DNA of 64,000 bases from Akebia trifoliata (lineage: Eukaryota; Streptophyta; Magnoliopsida; Ranunculales; Lardizabalaceae). The stretch spans positions 41,458,826 to 41,522,825 of the forward strand of contig CM030714.1 in assembly GCA_017979445.1 (NCBI GenBank). Direction: 5' to 3'. Below are positions 1 through 12,420 of the stretch, one piece after another (position 1 is the first letter of the stretch; each line of letters starts with the position of its first letter). The position numbers and the translations under genes are program-made. The notes under the pieces were generated by a model. It was not told where the DNA came from, searched no databases, and saw nothing but the letters and a program-made list of their open reading frames with translations.

Positions 1-1047
1 AATCAATCTACCAACCTCTTACATAATCCATTCTTTTAAATCTAAACACCTCACCTCTTCAACCAACCTAACACTCATTTTCCAAATAACTCCCTTACAC
101 CCCCATTCTCCCATCAACCATCACTTATCTCACCCCACCAAACACTCTACTTAAATGGATTTGGGTAGGATGCAAATCATTTGGATCTAAACATTACCCT
201 TTTCCACTCATTACATAATTACCCTTACTTTCCTTCTAAATTTCATACCCTTCCCTTCTAAAACCAATGCCATTATCCATTCTCCTAACCTTTCACCCCA
301 TTATACCCCTAAACACCCTCCAAGCATCTATAAATACCCTCTTCTTATTCCCAAAAATGGTTAACTACTATTACCAAGTCTCACATAAAAAAAATATATT
401 CACTCAATCTATTATCTACTCATCTCTTCTCTATTCTCACATCAACCTTCCAAAAAAAGAAAAAAATATTCTCTCACATTTACTAAGGACCTTAGAAGAC
501 ATTGAAGAAGAAGAAGAAGGAAAGCAAGGAAAGAAAAGATGAAGCATCAAGGTGGGTGCAACAAAATACCTCCCTCTCTCTCTACCCTCTCCTCCTCCCT
601 CTTCTATCATCCCCTCTTCTCTTCATGTTGTTTTAGATGGACTTAGGATGAATGGTTTTCAAGGTTTAGGTCTATTAGGATCATATTCATCAATGATTTG
701 ATCCTATGATCAAGCCGAAAGTAAACCTCTATGTAGGGTACAAATACACACACGTGACACCTTATTTTCTATTTTTTAATCAAAATGACCGAGTTCTTTG
801 AGGTTACCGCCACTTGGCAGAGAGAAAAGGGTGCCTAACACCTTCCCTTTTCTCCAACCGAATCGTTTACCCCGAATCTTAAGGTTTGATTAGTCCTTAT
901 CCATCGTGAGTCACTACGTGCCAAAAATGTCACTTTTTAGAAAAATGTACATCGGGTGACCATTCACACCCACTTACAAAATGAATGGTGGTGACTCCAA
1001 TCCTTAGTAGATATGGCCATTGTAATGGCGAAAATCACGTATCTACA
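1..1047 (+). repeat. Partial 5' LTR of a Ty3/gypsy (Tat/Ogre-like) element
   Basis: This stretch aligns along its whole length with about 16113-17164, the end of a complete 3' LTR, in the same orientation. The two share landmarks such as the 3' end TATCTACA. They differ by many scattered substitutions, so the element is old. The LTR starts upstream of the window. The primer-binding site follows two bases after its end, which fixes the boundary. Short open frames inside (for example near 267-542) also occur in the 3' LTR and have no protein-like features. Confidence 0.88.
329..336 (+). promoter_or_regulatory. Putative TATA box of the 5' LTR
   Basis: TATAAATA lies about 710 bases before the LTR end, a plausible position for the U3/R boundary. 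The matching site in the 3' LTR (about 16446) reads TATATATA, so the motif is partly kept. This is inferred from position and motif only. Confidence 0.45.
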
Positions 1048-1049
1048 GC

Positions 1050-1067
1050 TGGCGACTCTGCTGGGGA
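1050..1067 (+). other. Primer-binding site complementary to tRNA-Arg
   Basis: TGGCGACTCTGCTGGGGA begins two bases after the LTR end. Its reverse complement matches the 3' end of plant tRNA-Arg acceptor stems including the CCA tail, apart from a possible mismatch. Use of tRNA-Arg is known in the Tat/Ogre branch of Ty3/gypsy elements, which supports the classification. Confidence 0.75.
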
Positions 1068-1754
1068 ATCATGGTTCATCCCTCGTGACAACTTGGTTAT
1101 TTTGGAAAAAAAAACACATATTTTTATTTTACTAACATTGTTTGTTTGTCTCCTATGGATTTTTTCACAAGATCAAATTGTAATATTTACTTATTTTTGT
1201 TGCTTTTATTACATGTTTGTAAGGGAGTCGATGAAAAAGAAATGAAAAATATTATTGCACGAGCATAGCCTACTTCACAAGCCACCCCACCCTCAATATA
1301 TTTAGCCCCGATGTTTAGTAGTTCTACGGGTTGAGATCGTTATTTCAAGTGTCGGGGATGAATATATTAAATTCGATCACCAACCAACGACGTGCGTACT
1401 CCGGTATGCATCGAGGTTTAAAAATCGGGTAGTCGTGAAACCACCTACTAAGCCGCATGCATGTGCCCGATTAGACAATGCTAGGACACAAGTCTTCAAT
1501 GTTACATCGACCCCCAAGCAAGGTTGTACAAGTTGTATTCGGGCCTCGAAGCCCAAGTTGTAAGCCCAAAAAGGCACACGTAGATCATAGGTTATTTATT
1601 TTCGTTTTCTTTCCATCTCCCTTTAGGTAAAGGGGAGGAATGCATCACATTCATGTTCAGAAAAAAAAACAGTGAAGAAGGGGAGCAAAACAGGGAGGGA
1701 CATTTAATACAGTGTCCAGAAGTCAGTTTCTATGTGTTACAGAGTCTGGATTTC
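1068..1754 (+). other. 5' leader of the gypsy element, non-coding
   Basis: This lies between the primer-binding site and the first minisatellite. No open frame resembles a protein. Parts of this leader and of 3030-3230 are similar to 39500-40430 and its duplicate near 55390-56320, which shows that a second element of the same family is present there. Confidence 0.6.
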
Positions 1755-1975
1755 TTTTTGGTCCGTATTTGTAAGACGGTTGGAAGAACATATGCATCAT
1801 CCGTGTTGGAAGTACGGTTGGAACAGTGAATATCCTCATCCGTGTTTTGAACACGGTTGACGCAGTGGATATCCTCATCCGTATTTTGAGCATGGGTAAA
1901 ATAGTGAGTCTCTTATCCGTGCCCAAAACATGGATAACAGAAGGATAATTACATCCGTGCCACTAATATGGACCA
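1755..1975 (+). repeat. 39-bp minisatellite with internal hairpin
   Basis: Six imperfect units begin with CCGT at about 1763, 1801, 1840, 1879, 1917 and 1955, a period of 38-39 bp. In several units CCGTG and CACGG (or close variants) flank a short loop, so each unit could form a small hairpin. A single related motif sits near 14366-14383, in the 3' region of the same element. Confidence 0.75.
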
Positions 1976-2199
1976 GTGAATTCGAGCCCACAAAATGAAT
2001 ACAGTCCATTTTTTTAGGGGCCCACTTCCCATTGATCAAACATTGATGACACCTTTAGGAAAATCCCAAATTTTGGAAAAACTAAGTGAAATGGATCTTT
2101 GTTAATCAATGTTTTCAACAAAATACCAAAAAAAAAAAAAAACAAAACAAAAAAAAATGGGGGGAATGTACGAATTTTCCCAAGCTAAACCACTTTTGT

Positions 2200-2935
2200 G
2201 AACCGACCCATATCCAAGTTGGATTGGTTCCCCACCACTTATGTCCATCTAAACAGGGTCCATGACCTGTACCACCCAAACCAGGTCCACGACCCAGACC
2301 CAAATCCATTACAACTGGGTCTACGACCCAGATCCATTTTCAATTGGGTCCACGACCCAAATCCAGTTCAATTGGGTTCACAACCCAGATTCAAACACAT
2401 TTCAACCGGGTTTGCGACCCAAATCCATTTTCAACTAGGTCCATAACCTAGATCCAGTTCAACTGGGTTCACAACCCAGATCCAAACCCATTTCAGCTGG
2501 GTTTACGACCCAGATCCATTTTCAACTAGGTCCACAACCTAGATCTAGTTCAACTGGATTCACAACCAAGATCCAAATCCATTTCAGTCGGGTTTAGGAC
2601 CCATATCCATTTTCAACTGGGTTCACAATCCAGATCCAAACCCATTTCAGTTGGGTTTACGACCCAGATCCATTTTCAACTGGGTCCACGACCTAGATCC
2701 AGTTCAACTGGGTTCACAACCCAGATCCAACCCATTTCAGCTGGGTTTACGACCCAGATCCAGTTCAACTGGGTTCACAACCAAGATCCAAACCCATTTC
2801 AGTTGGATTTACGACCCAGATCCACTACAATTGGGTCCAAAATCAAGATCCGTTTCAACTGGGACCACAACCCATATCCGTTTCGACTGGGTCTAAGACC
2901 CAGATCCACAACGAACCAGATCCATATCCAATTTC
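2200..2935 (+). repeat. 28-34 bp minisatellite with about 91-bp higher order
   Basis: Tandem monomers carry the core CTGGGTYYACRACCCAGATCC. Monomers alternate between about 28 and 34 bp. Equivalent positions fall at 2463, 2554, 2617, 2708 and 2769, so three-monomer (91 bp) and two-monomer (61-63 bp) groups mix. The core is an inverted repeat (CTGGGT and ACCCAG). Open frames here only reflect the repeat. Confidence 0.85.
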
Positions 2936-3239
2936 GAACCAAGTCCTTGATCTAACAAAGATAACAATCAATCAACTCAAGTAAATTCAATCTTTTTCAA
3001 AAAAAATAAAAAAATAAAAATAGATTTTAAAAGCGCCAATTGCAGTCCTTGATCAAAGTCGGTGTCTAGAAAGATCTTGCCTTGTTGATACGAGGGGGAT
3101 AGACCACGTCTATTCAAGGAAATGAGGTGATTTAAGTGTCATTGTGCGTCGCCTCTTCCCTGGAGATCTGTCTGGTCGACGTTGATTTTAGAGAACTGAA
3201 TTGAAGGCTATCAAAAACATGGGTTCTTCCAACTCGATT

Positions 3240-4385
3240 TATCCTAGAAACTATCTTTCAAAATATTTTCCAAATTCGTGTCGATGCCAACTCTGTGCTG
3301 ATGAAAATACCTTTTCAGAATGTTTTCTCGATTCCGTGTCGATGCCAGCTCTGTGTTGATGAAAATACCTTTTCAAAATATTTTTCCAACTCGGTGTCGA
3401 TGCCAGCTCCGTACTGATGAAATTACTTTTTCAACAATATTTTGTCGACTCCGTGTCGATGCCAGCTTCGTACTAAGATAACTTTATTTTCAAAAATGTG
3501 TTATCGATTCCGTGTCGATGCCAGCTCCGTACTGATGCCAACTCTGTGTTGATGCTGACTCCATGTCGATGCTGACTCCGTGTCGATGCCAGCTCCATGC
3601 TGATGAAATTACCTTTTCAAAATATTTTTTCGACTCCGTGTTGATGCCAGCTCCGTACTGATGAAATTACCTTTTTCAATAATGTTTTTTCGACTCCGTG
3701 TTGATGCCAGCTCCGTGCTGAGATAACTTTATTTTCAAAAATATATTACGGACTCCATGTCGATGCCAGCTCTGTGCTATTGATGCCAGCTTCATGCTGA
3801 GATAATTCTGTTTTCAAAATATTTTGCTTACTCCGTGTCGATGCCAGCTCCGTGCTGAGATAACTTTATTTTCAAAAATGTGTTATCAACTCCGTGTCGA
3901 TGTCAGTTCCGTGTTATGCCAACTCCGGGTTGATGCCAACTCCGTGTCGATGCCAACTCCATGCTGATGAAACTATTTTTTCAAAACATTTTACCGACTC
4001 TGTGTTGATGCCAGCTCCCTGTTGATGAAATTACTTTTTTAAAATATTTTCCCAACTCCATGTCGATGCCAGTTCCATGCTGATGAAATTATTTTTTCAA
4101 AATATTTTTCCGACTCCGTGTTGATGCCAGTTCCATGCTGAAGAAATAATTTTTTCAAAATATTTTACCAACTCCGTGTCGATGCTAGCTCAGTGTTGAT
4201 GCCAACTCTGTGTTGATGCTGACTCCGTGTCGATGCTAGCTCCGCGCTGAGTTAATTCCGTTTTAAAAAACATTGTACCGACTCCGTGTCGATGCCAGCT
4301 CTGGGTTGATGTAATTATTTTTTAAAGTACTTCACCAACTCTGTGTTGATGCCGGCTCTGCGCCGAGAAATTACTTTTTCGTTAA
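3240..4385 (+). repeat. 58-bp minisatellite
   Basis: Many copies of a unit contain GTGTCGATGCCAGCTCCGTG followed by TGATGAAATTAC and a T/A-rich spacer. Early units start at 3278, 3336 and 3394, a 58-bp period. Some units are collapsed to short copies of only the GATGCCAACTCCGTGTC part (for example 3530-3600 and 3900-3965), as expected from unequal exchange or slippage. No protein is supported. Confidence 0.85.
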
Positions 4386-4827
4386 AACTCATAATAACAA
4401 CTTTATCCGACCTAATAAAACATCATGCATCTTTTTTTTGTACACAAGATAGTAACGTTCGGTCTTCTGTACCCACAAGTGGCCAAACGAAAAAAATACA
4501 AGCAGTCAGAGGTACCTTCGTATTTTCTCCGATCATCCGCAGTCACCATGAGCTCCTCTGAATCGACATAGTCCCTAGTAGTTGAAACGTCAGGTATCGA
4601 TCCACAAATAGCAGCACTATTGAAAATAATTGAGAAGCAAGAAAAAATGGTAAGTGCCGTGTTAGCCAATGCCAGCATCATACAAGCCCAAACAATAAAA
4701 CAACATAAATCCGGATCAAATCAGGATCTACCCGAGCACCTCCGCAGGGACCACAGACCACCATGCCTCCCACAATGCCTGAATACCACAGGCCCTCGCT
4801 CTATATTCCATAGAACCGACCACCCCT

Positions 4828-5974
4828 GTGGTCATTCTTGATGATGAATGTGAGTACAGGGCCAAAGAGGCCAAAAGCGTAATAGATGAAAAATTGACTC
4901 AACAAATCGAGTCTTTACAAGAAGAAATAAGGATGATGAAAGGCCTCAACACTATGAGTGGAACTCGGTTTAAGGACCTTTGCTTCTATCCCAATGCTCA
5001 ATTACCAGTCAAGTTCAAGTCTCCAGAATTTGAAAAATACAACGGGGTGGGGTGTCCGTTGTCACATCTGAAGTTGTATTGTGGGTCTACGTGTCATTAT
5101 GACGAGGATGACAGACTATTGGTACAATTATTTCAGAGGAGTTTGGTGGGATCGGTACTCAAATGCTTCTCCGGATTAAACCACACACTCATTAAGAGTT
5201 GGCAAGACCTAGCAGAAATGTTCTGGCATAATTACCGATTCAATACGGCTGTTGGTCTAGATCGGAATGACATGGCAAAGATGACTAGAAAACAGAGAGA
5301 AAACGATAAAAGAGTATGTACAGAGGTGGAGAGAGTCAGCCTCGCAAGTAAGGCCTGCAATGATCGAGTAAGAGATGAACACCAAGTTTATCTCAAGACT
5401 AAGGCACGCCTTCTTTACTCATCTGATGGGGCACACTACAGGCACATTTTCAAATTTGGTACAGGTAGCAGATCAGGTAGAGGACGGGATCCAAACTGGT
5501 CTGATATTTGATTTTACAAGTCTAGGGGTAACAGCATGAATTCCTTCTCACAGAAAGCCAGTGCCTCCAAGCAAGAAGAGGGAAGAAACACAGGTCAACA
5601 ATGTACAGACAAATCGACCCTTCTTTATCCTTTCACCGGCACCAAGACCACAAGCGCCATCAACTTCATGGGCTCCAACACCTCCACCAGCATGGAACTC
5701 TGCGCCTCAAAACCAATTCAAGACAAATCCTCCACTAGTTGCACAACAGGCACCACTATATAGGCAGAATCAGCAGGCACGACCTAACAGGGTAAATAGA
5801 GTGTTTACCAGGTTACCCATGACACTATCAGAATTGCTGCCAATCTTGCTCAGGGGTGAGTATCTTGCAAAACATCCACCAAATCCTGAGGCTGCCAAAG
5901 GACCAGGGTACAATCCCAACCTATTATGCGAATTTAAAATGGGTGCACCAGGATACTCTACAGATAAATGCTGA
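4828..5974 (+). pseudogene. gag remnant of the Ty3/gypsy element (frameshifted)
   Basis: Gag forms the particle of an LTR retrotransposon. The first frame (4828-5511) starts with a likely coiled-coil (residues about 10-40) and continues into a capsid-like region with PVKFKSPEFEKYNG and a SWQDLAEMFW stretch, typical of plant Ty3/gypsy gag. Near 5310 the homology moves to another frame, which shows a YVQRWRE motif and an in-frame stop near 5361. Downstream, 5561-5974 holds the linker and the zinc-knuckle-like segment CEFKMGAPGYSTDKC, in which the usual histidines appear replaced. At least two lesions make this non-functional. Confidence 0.8.
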
Positions 5975-7212
5975 CAACTCAAACATCAGGTACAAAATTT
6001 AATCGATAAGAAGGTTCTCATCCTGGATGGACCTCCCAACCCGTCCTAACAACATAATATCAATCAAAACCCCTTACCTACTCACAATAGAGAGGGGAGT
6101 GGGCACAGGGTAGATGTCATTTCCAGAGAACTCGACTTCAACCCCTCAGATTTAATAGCGCCTATCAGGGCAAAAATCAGGGTTTACTTAGCGAAGGAAT
6201 CTGAGACGTCAACGGTTAACATAATCAACCACTACACAACGAATCAATCTCAAAACTCGCAATTGCCATTCAGATTGGCCGACCTCACCATCCATCCCGC
6301 TCATCAAAATACTGCTACCCGACCACCTTTAGTCATACCTTACGAAACATCAAACCATCAAAATTCGACCCGACCTCCTATTGTTATACCCTACATACTA
6401 CCAAACTCTCAAGGATCAATCCGACCCCCCTTCATATACCATACACTTCGTTTTCGCGTCCACCGCTTGTCATTCTGCACACTTCATCAACTCCTCATGT
6501 AACTCTTCCCACCACCACTACATCCAAATCATTACCACCACTCCTCATTCTCAATATAGAATCCGATCCACCTCCCATGACCATACTCTCACTAAACCAT
6601 TCCCCTATAGCTCCAACCAGGCAGTTCCCTAGAATTACGAGACCACCATCACCACGACCACAGGGGTTGAAACCATGAAGAAAGCAATGGTGGCTGATAT
6701 CGACCATATGATAAGGGCATGGAGATGCTAAAAATTATCAGAAAATAGGGTAAACAGCAGGGAAAAAATAAAAAAGACTGCAAAAGAGGTGACAGATGAA
6801 GAAAAAAGGAAGGCAAATGAAAAAAAAGTTGTACAAAGATGACAAGACAGAAGAGAAGGCGAAGGTAACAGACAAAGAGGCTGTAGACTTCATTAAGCTC
6901 ATTTGAAAGAGTAAACATAATATAGTGGACCAACTGAACAAACAACCGGCTCAGATCAGCATTCTGGGTCTGATGCAAAAGTCAGAAGAATACCAAGAGC
7001 CATTACTAAGAGTTTTAGAGAAATCGCATATACCTGCAACCACTTCGCCCACACAACTAAAACAAACGATTGGCCAAATAATTCCCAATCCCATCAAATT
7101 CATGGAAAGTGAATTTGCACTAGAAGGATGGGGGCACGTGGAACCATTGAACATCATGGTCATGTGCAAGGGCATGATGGTGAAATCGCCTCGACCCTTT
7201 TTCACTAAATAG
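5975..7212 (+). pseudogene. gag-protease linker and truncated protease remnant
   Basis: After the gag knuckle region the reading frame is broken by several stops. At 6925-7212 an open frame of 95 residues resembles the segment just before the aspartic protease of Tat/Ogre-like elements (AQISILGLM, then EGWGHVEPLNIMVMCKG). It ends before the catalytic D-S/T-G would be reached, where a minus-strand LTR begins. No reverse transcriptase, RNase H or integrase of this element is visible, so it could move only with help from another copy. Confidence 0.65.
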
Positions 7213-10200
7213 TGGATAGGGGTCCGATTTATGAAATGGGGGACTTTAAAAGAAGGGAGTCGCCACCTAGTTTAGGTCTAGGAACCATAAATAACTCCAA
7301 ATGGATAATGGGTCGATCCACGGATCAGAGATATGGGTAAGGGGTCAGATTACGGGTTTCGGAAGGTGTTAGGCACCGAACCCGCCCGATCAAGATGATC
7401 GGTCTCTACTACAATCCAAGATCATCCTATGGTCAACATACAGAGACTACGATCAAGGTCACAGTCCAATCATCATCATCAATTCATGTTGAGTTTCCCA
7501 ACATAATCCCATGGCAAAAAATTGTCCCAATTGTCACATAATTCTTCTTTGAAATCCACGAAATATGGAAGGGTTTGAAAAAACCCTAATGAGCTCCATG
7601 ATCTGAAATTAATTAAAAATTCCATCTGCAAATATTCCTCAAACTGTCCAAAATAGAAAATGATGAGAATATCCTAGATAGGAAGATTACAAATAGAAAC
7701 CTGTCAAATTGAGACTCAATATTTCCAAATTAGGAATATAAAATTTCCTAAATTAGAATTCAAGAAATATATGCGGAATTCCAAATTAGAAATTTCGTAA
7801 AAAATGGAATATTCCCGAAATAGAAAATTTTCAAAATTCACAATTTTGAGTTAGAAACTTCTAAATTCATGAACTTTCTAAGTACAAAATTGCAAAATCA
7901 TCTAAATTAGAAATTGATGAGAATTAAAATTCCTAAAATAGGAATTTATAAATGTATTCTTTCCTCAAATAGACCATTATGCAATTTCTATATCAGAAAG
8001 TTCCAAATACGAATTTTCCAATGGGATTACAGATGGGAGTTTCCAAATCAAGGAATTATGAATTTATGATGAATCCTCAAATTGGAAATTAATCAAAATA
8101 ACCATAGAAAATCCCATATTCAACCAATTCTCAAAATAATCAAACGGACATGCATTCACGATTTTCGATTTTTCCAAAATAGTTATCATTCAATAATACG
8201 TATAACTATCAATTCAAGGACTACGTTAACCACATGAAAAAATCCTAAAATAACACAAAGAACTCAAACATCATCATAAATCATGCAAATCCAACTCGAC
8301 CCTAATAACCATGATAAAAAAAGTCCTATAATCCTACCAATCATGCAAAAACACAAAAAAATTGAAAATAACAAAACTAATTACACAAGTGGGGGCACGA
8401 GATTTCTCTCCTAACCTATCAATAGGCAACAAAAAATAGGCTTAACGCATAGATAAATAAGGGAAAAAACAGAAAAAATTATATGAGAAATTTTCCTAAT
8501 CCTATTGATGCAAAACAATAAAAAATAAAAATACAAATAAAACAAATAAAAAGAGAAAAAAATAAATAAATAAAAAAACTGAAAACTACTCAAATTTCCC
8601 TAATCCTACTAAAACAAAATAAAAGCTACTCAAAATAAACAAATAAAAAGGAGATCACTCTCTAAATCCTAATGATGTGCAAAACTAAATGTAGAGTAAT
8701 TCCTAATCCTATCAATATATAAAAAATAAGAAAAAAAAACCGAAATAGATACATTTACCTCATACTACCAATATAATAAAATAATTGAAAAGAAAAAAAT
8801 GGATGAAACATATATGAGACTACATAAAAAAAATACCTTAATCCTATCGACAAAAAATAAAAAAATAAAAAAACTACCTCAAATAAAAAAACGTACTCCT
8901 AAACCCGCTGCTATACAAAATATAAAAATACAAAAAAAAACTATTGGATCCTACTCGATATGCAAGAATAAACACAAAAAAAATAAAAGTAAACTTACCG
9001 ATTGAATTGGGAGTGATGAGTTGATTCCCTCCTTCAGGTATAAACCAAAGGTTTGTGAGTACTTGCTGCTGTGGAGACGCAAGAGACGAGGGTATGGAGA
9101 GATGAAGGCAGAGAGAGGTTGTCGTGATAGATGTGGGCAGTAAAAACGTGGCTGCAACTCTCAGTCATAGAGGCTTGGCTGCGGTGGAATGTGTTGTAGC
9201 AATGGCTGAATGGAACGTGTTGTAGGGGTATGAAAGGGGGTGGAGAGAGATCGTATGGGAGAGGAGGTCGTTCAGAGATTGAGAGAACTTTGGGAGGGCG
9301 AGGTGCAGTGAGGAAACTGCAAAGACGTTGGGGATGGAGATGAACGTAGAAGGAGTTGCAGGTTTTAATGGGGGAAGAGACAATGGACAGCAGCAAGTCT
9401 AGACATTGGAGAGAGTTGTAATGGAGCTTGGGGCTTTGCTGATTTTACAGCAGTGGGCAGATTAGAGAGAGCCTAGGTTCACTCTTTTGAGCAGCCAAGA
9501 GAGAGAGGCGTTGAAGAAGGTCACACTCCATTCAGCCTAAGGACGTTGAGAGGAAGAAGATTAAGCCGTTTCAGCCTCTTGAGCAGTCCTCTTGGCCAAC
9601 CAACCTTCCAAAAGAGAAGAGGACGTCCTCTCTTAAATAGCAGAGAATTTTTCTATTTTTCGTTTTTTTTTTATTTCTTTCTAATTTTTTCCTTCTTTCT
9701 TTTTCTCTTTACGCGTCCTTCCTTTGAGAGAATGGTGGTGGAGATGATCCCCCGCTACTCGTACCACGTTAGTGGTCTCTCGTTGTCGAGTTTTAGTTGG
9801 TCGATTGATTGGTTTTGTTTTTGAGTTTTTATTGGTTGATTTTTTATTTTGAGTTTTATTAATTGATTAACTTTGTTTTGGGTTTGGTAAACAATTTTAA
9901 TTCGTATTTTATTTCGGATTTTAATTTGATTTGGTTGATTGAGTTCAATTTTGAATTTTAATTAGATTTCGATAGAATTTGAGTTCGATTTTGCATTTTA
10001 ATTAGTTGAGTGATTTTAATTGTCGATTTTTAATTTGAGTTTTATTTTTTAATTGTTTGAATTTGACTTAGAATTTTTTAAATTTGTTGATTAGGTTTTC
10101 GGTAAAATTTTAATTTTAATGGTTGATTGGTTGATCAATTTCAAAAAAAATTTATTGGATTTAATTTGAAATTCACGTTTTAATTTTAATTTGATCGGTT

Positions 10201-11003
10201 GTTTAATTATTTAATTTTAATTGTTGCTCGATTTTAATTTTAATTATTTAATTGTTTAATTTTTAATTTGAGTTTTATTTTTTGGTTTTAATTATTTGAA
10301 TTGTTTAATTTTTTATTTTTTAATTGTTTAAATTGTTTAATTTTTAGTTTAAATTGTTTGAATTGTTTAATTGGTTTATTTGAATTGTTTGATTTTTCAA
10401 TTTGAATTTTATTATTATTGGATTTTTAATTAGATTTGATTTTGTTACATTTTCCTAACGGTCGAGGTCTCTAAGTTGAGTTTGGAGGTCGAGGGGCATT
10501 TCGGTCATTTTTATGATTTTTCCTAAATTTCTCTGTTTTCGTCGATTTGGGTCCCGTTAGACTCGAAATCATGTTCTGAGTGCAATGGAGGTATTTTCGA
10601 AGTCTTTCGGAGGTCCGAAATTCATGAAGGGTATTTTCGTCATTTTATCAATTTTTGTAGATTTTTACGAATTCTGGCGTGAGGTTTCTTTTAGTCTCAA
10701 CGTGATTATTTCTATGTTTCAAAGTCGTATTTTCCTAGCGTGGCGAGATCTCTAGGTTATCGAATTGTGTGGCGAGCCTACGCGTACGTACTTGCTAAAT
10801 CGGGTGTGACGTATGGCGATCCTAAGCGTGCGTAAATTTCTATGTCGAGTCGTAACGAGTAGGGGAGATGAAAAGAGTGGAAACGGAGGGAATCGAGGAC
10901 AGTACTCACAAGCCTTCGAGTTCTTTACGATCATCATTAGGAATTCACGGTAACCGGGTGACGAATTGTCGAATTAGGCAGATGCAAAAATGGGGTGTCT
11001 ACA
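7213..11003 (-). repeat. Minus-strand LTR of a gypsy element (TGTAGACACCCC family)
   Basis: Read on the minus strand, the sequence begins at 11003 with TGTAGACACCCCATTTTTGC, the same start as the plus-strand LTR at 59636. On its other side 7258-7480 matches 17163-17370, part of the second minus-strand LTR. Near 7230-7267 the minus strand carries GGTGGCGACTCC, found just before the ends of the other LTRs here. The middle is AT-rich; 9830-10440 is a degenerate low-complexity run. Open frames at 9034-9396 and 9546-9824 lie inside the LTR and look non-coding. The left edge (7213) is a junction, not a clean TG...CA end. Confidence 0.65.
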
Positions 11004-11020
11004 GATGCCCTTCTTTGGCA
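11004..11020 (-). other. Putative polypurine tract (minus strand)
   Basis: On the minus strand the LTR start is immediately preceded by a purine-rich run reading GCCAAAGAAGGGCATC. The plus-strand tract at 14829-14841 reads almost the same (GCAAAGAAGGGCAGT). This marks 7213-11003 as a 3' LTR copy rather than a solo LTR. Confidence 0.6.
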
Positions 11021-11444
11021 GAGGGTGGAAGCAAACTAGATGGCCAATCTATTGTGATAGATAGTGCGACATCTGAATGTCAAAGTCAGTGACAGCTCAT
11101 TTTGCAACCTGATTCGACAATTTGTCGACGTGTCCAGATCCTTGAGGGAAAGCTCTCCTTGGACTAAAAATGTCAAATCCTTGCTAAAAATGTCAAATCC
11201 TTGAATTTTGAAAAATTCTCCTTGACTGATGCAAATGCATTGCAATTGCGTGTGTATGCAATTGTGTAATGATGATTTTGAAAAGGCGCATCTCCGTTCA
11301 ACGCATTCATGATGAGCGGATAACAAACTTATTGATGGAAAACTGTGTGATAAAATCTGAAGAAAACCTATGGAAATTATAAATTAAAAATTGAATAAAA
11401 CTGAGGAAAATACGAGCATACACGCATAATTGAACATAAGGTCT

Positions 11445-12420
11445 AAGCGAAAGTTGAATGTCTTACTCTACCTACTCGGGGTGAAAGAGTAATAGACTAT
11501 TTTTTGGGGGTAATTCTACCTACTCAGGGCGAAAGAGTAATGAACCGTTTTTTTAGGAGTTCTACTCTACCTACTCAGGGTGAAAGAGTAATGAACTGTA
11601 GTCTGGGAATACTACTCTACCTACTCAGGGTGAAAGAGTAATCTAGGAGTTCTACTCTACCTACTAGGGGTGGAAGAGTGATGAACTCTTGTCTGGGAGT
11701 AATACTCTACCTACTCGGGGTGAAAGAGTAATCTGGGAGATCTACTCTACCTACTCGGGGTGGAAGAGTGATGAACTGTTGTCTGGGAGTAATACTCTAC
11801 CTACTCGGGGTGAAAGAGTAATCTAGGAGTTCTACTCTACCTACTTGGGGTGGAAGAGGGATGAACTGTTGTCTGGGAGTAATACTCTACCTACTCGAGG
11901 TGAAAGAGTAATCTGGGAGATCTACTCTACCTACTCGGGGTGGAAGAGTGATGAACTGTTGTCTGGGAGTGATACTCTACCTACTCAGGGTGAAAGAGTA
12001 ATCTGGGAGTTCTACTCTACCTACTCGGGGTGGAAGAGTGATGAACTGTTGTTTGGGAGTAATACTCTACCTACTCAGGGTGAAAGAGTAATCTGGGAGT
12101 TCTACTCTACCTACTCGGGGTGGAAGAGTGATGAACTGTTGTTTGGGAGTAATACTCTACCTACTCAGGGTGAAAGAGTAATCTGGGAGTTCTACTCTAC
12201 CTACTCAGGGTGGAAGAGTGATAAACTGTTGTCTGGGAGTAATACTCTACCTACTCGGGGTGGAAGAGTGATGAACTGTTGTCTGGGAGTAATACTCTAC
12301 CTACTCAGGGTGAAAGAGTAATGAACCTTTGTTTGCGAGTACTACTCTACTTACTCAGGGTGAACGAGTAATCTAAAAGTTTACTCTACCTACTCGGGAT
12401 GGAAGAGTAATAAATTGCTT
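11445..12420 (+). repeat. 90-bp satellite-like array
   Basis: In the core, TCTACTCTACCTACT recurs at 11831, 11921, 12011, 12101 and 12191, an exact 90-bp period. Each unit is two related halves of 50 and 40 bp, each with CTCTACCTACTCRGGGTG(A/G)AAGAGT. The flanks (11445-11700 and 12300-12420) have more degenerate half-units. A 158-codon frame here (11845-12321) exists only because 90 is divisible by three. Tandem arrays of this sort are known in the 3' untranslated regions of Tat/Ogre elements. Confidence 0.9.

Noticed and set aside
2198..2896. Open frames rich in repeated LGLRPRS and WVHDP
   Set aside because: Produced by the 28-34 bp minisatellite; the frame changes when unit length changes.
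11845..12321. 158-codon open frame with repeated GWKSDELLSGSNTLPTQGERVIWEFYSTYS
   Set aside because: It is a direct reading of the 90-bp satellite. The unit length is a multiple of three, so the frame stays open by chance. No start context or domain.
11445..12420. Regular repeats that could suggest a CRISPR array
   Set aside because: The units are contiguous with no unique spacers, and the sequence is from a plant.
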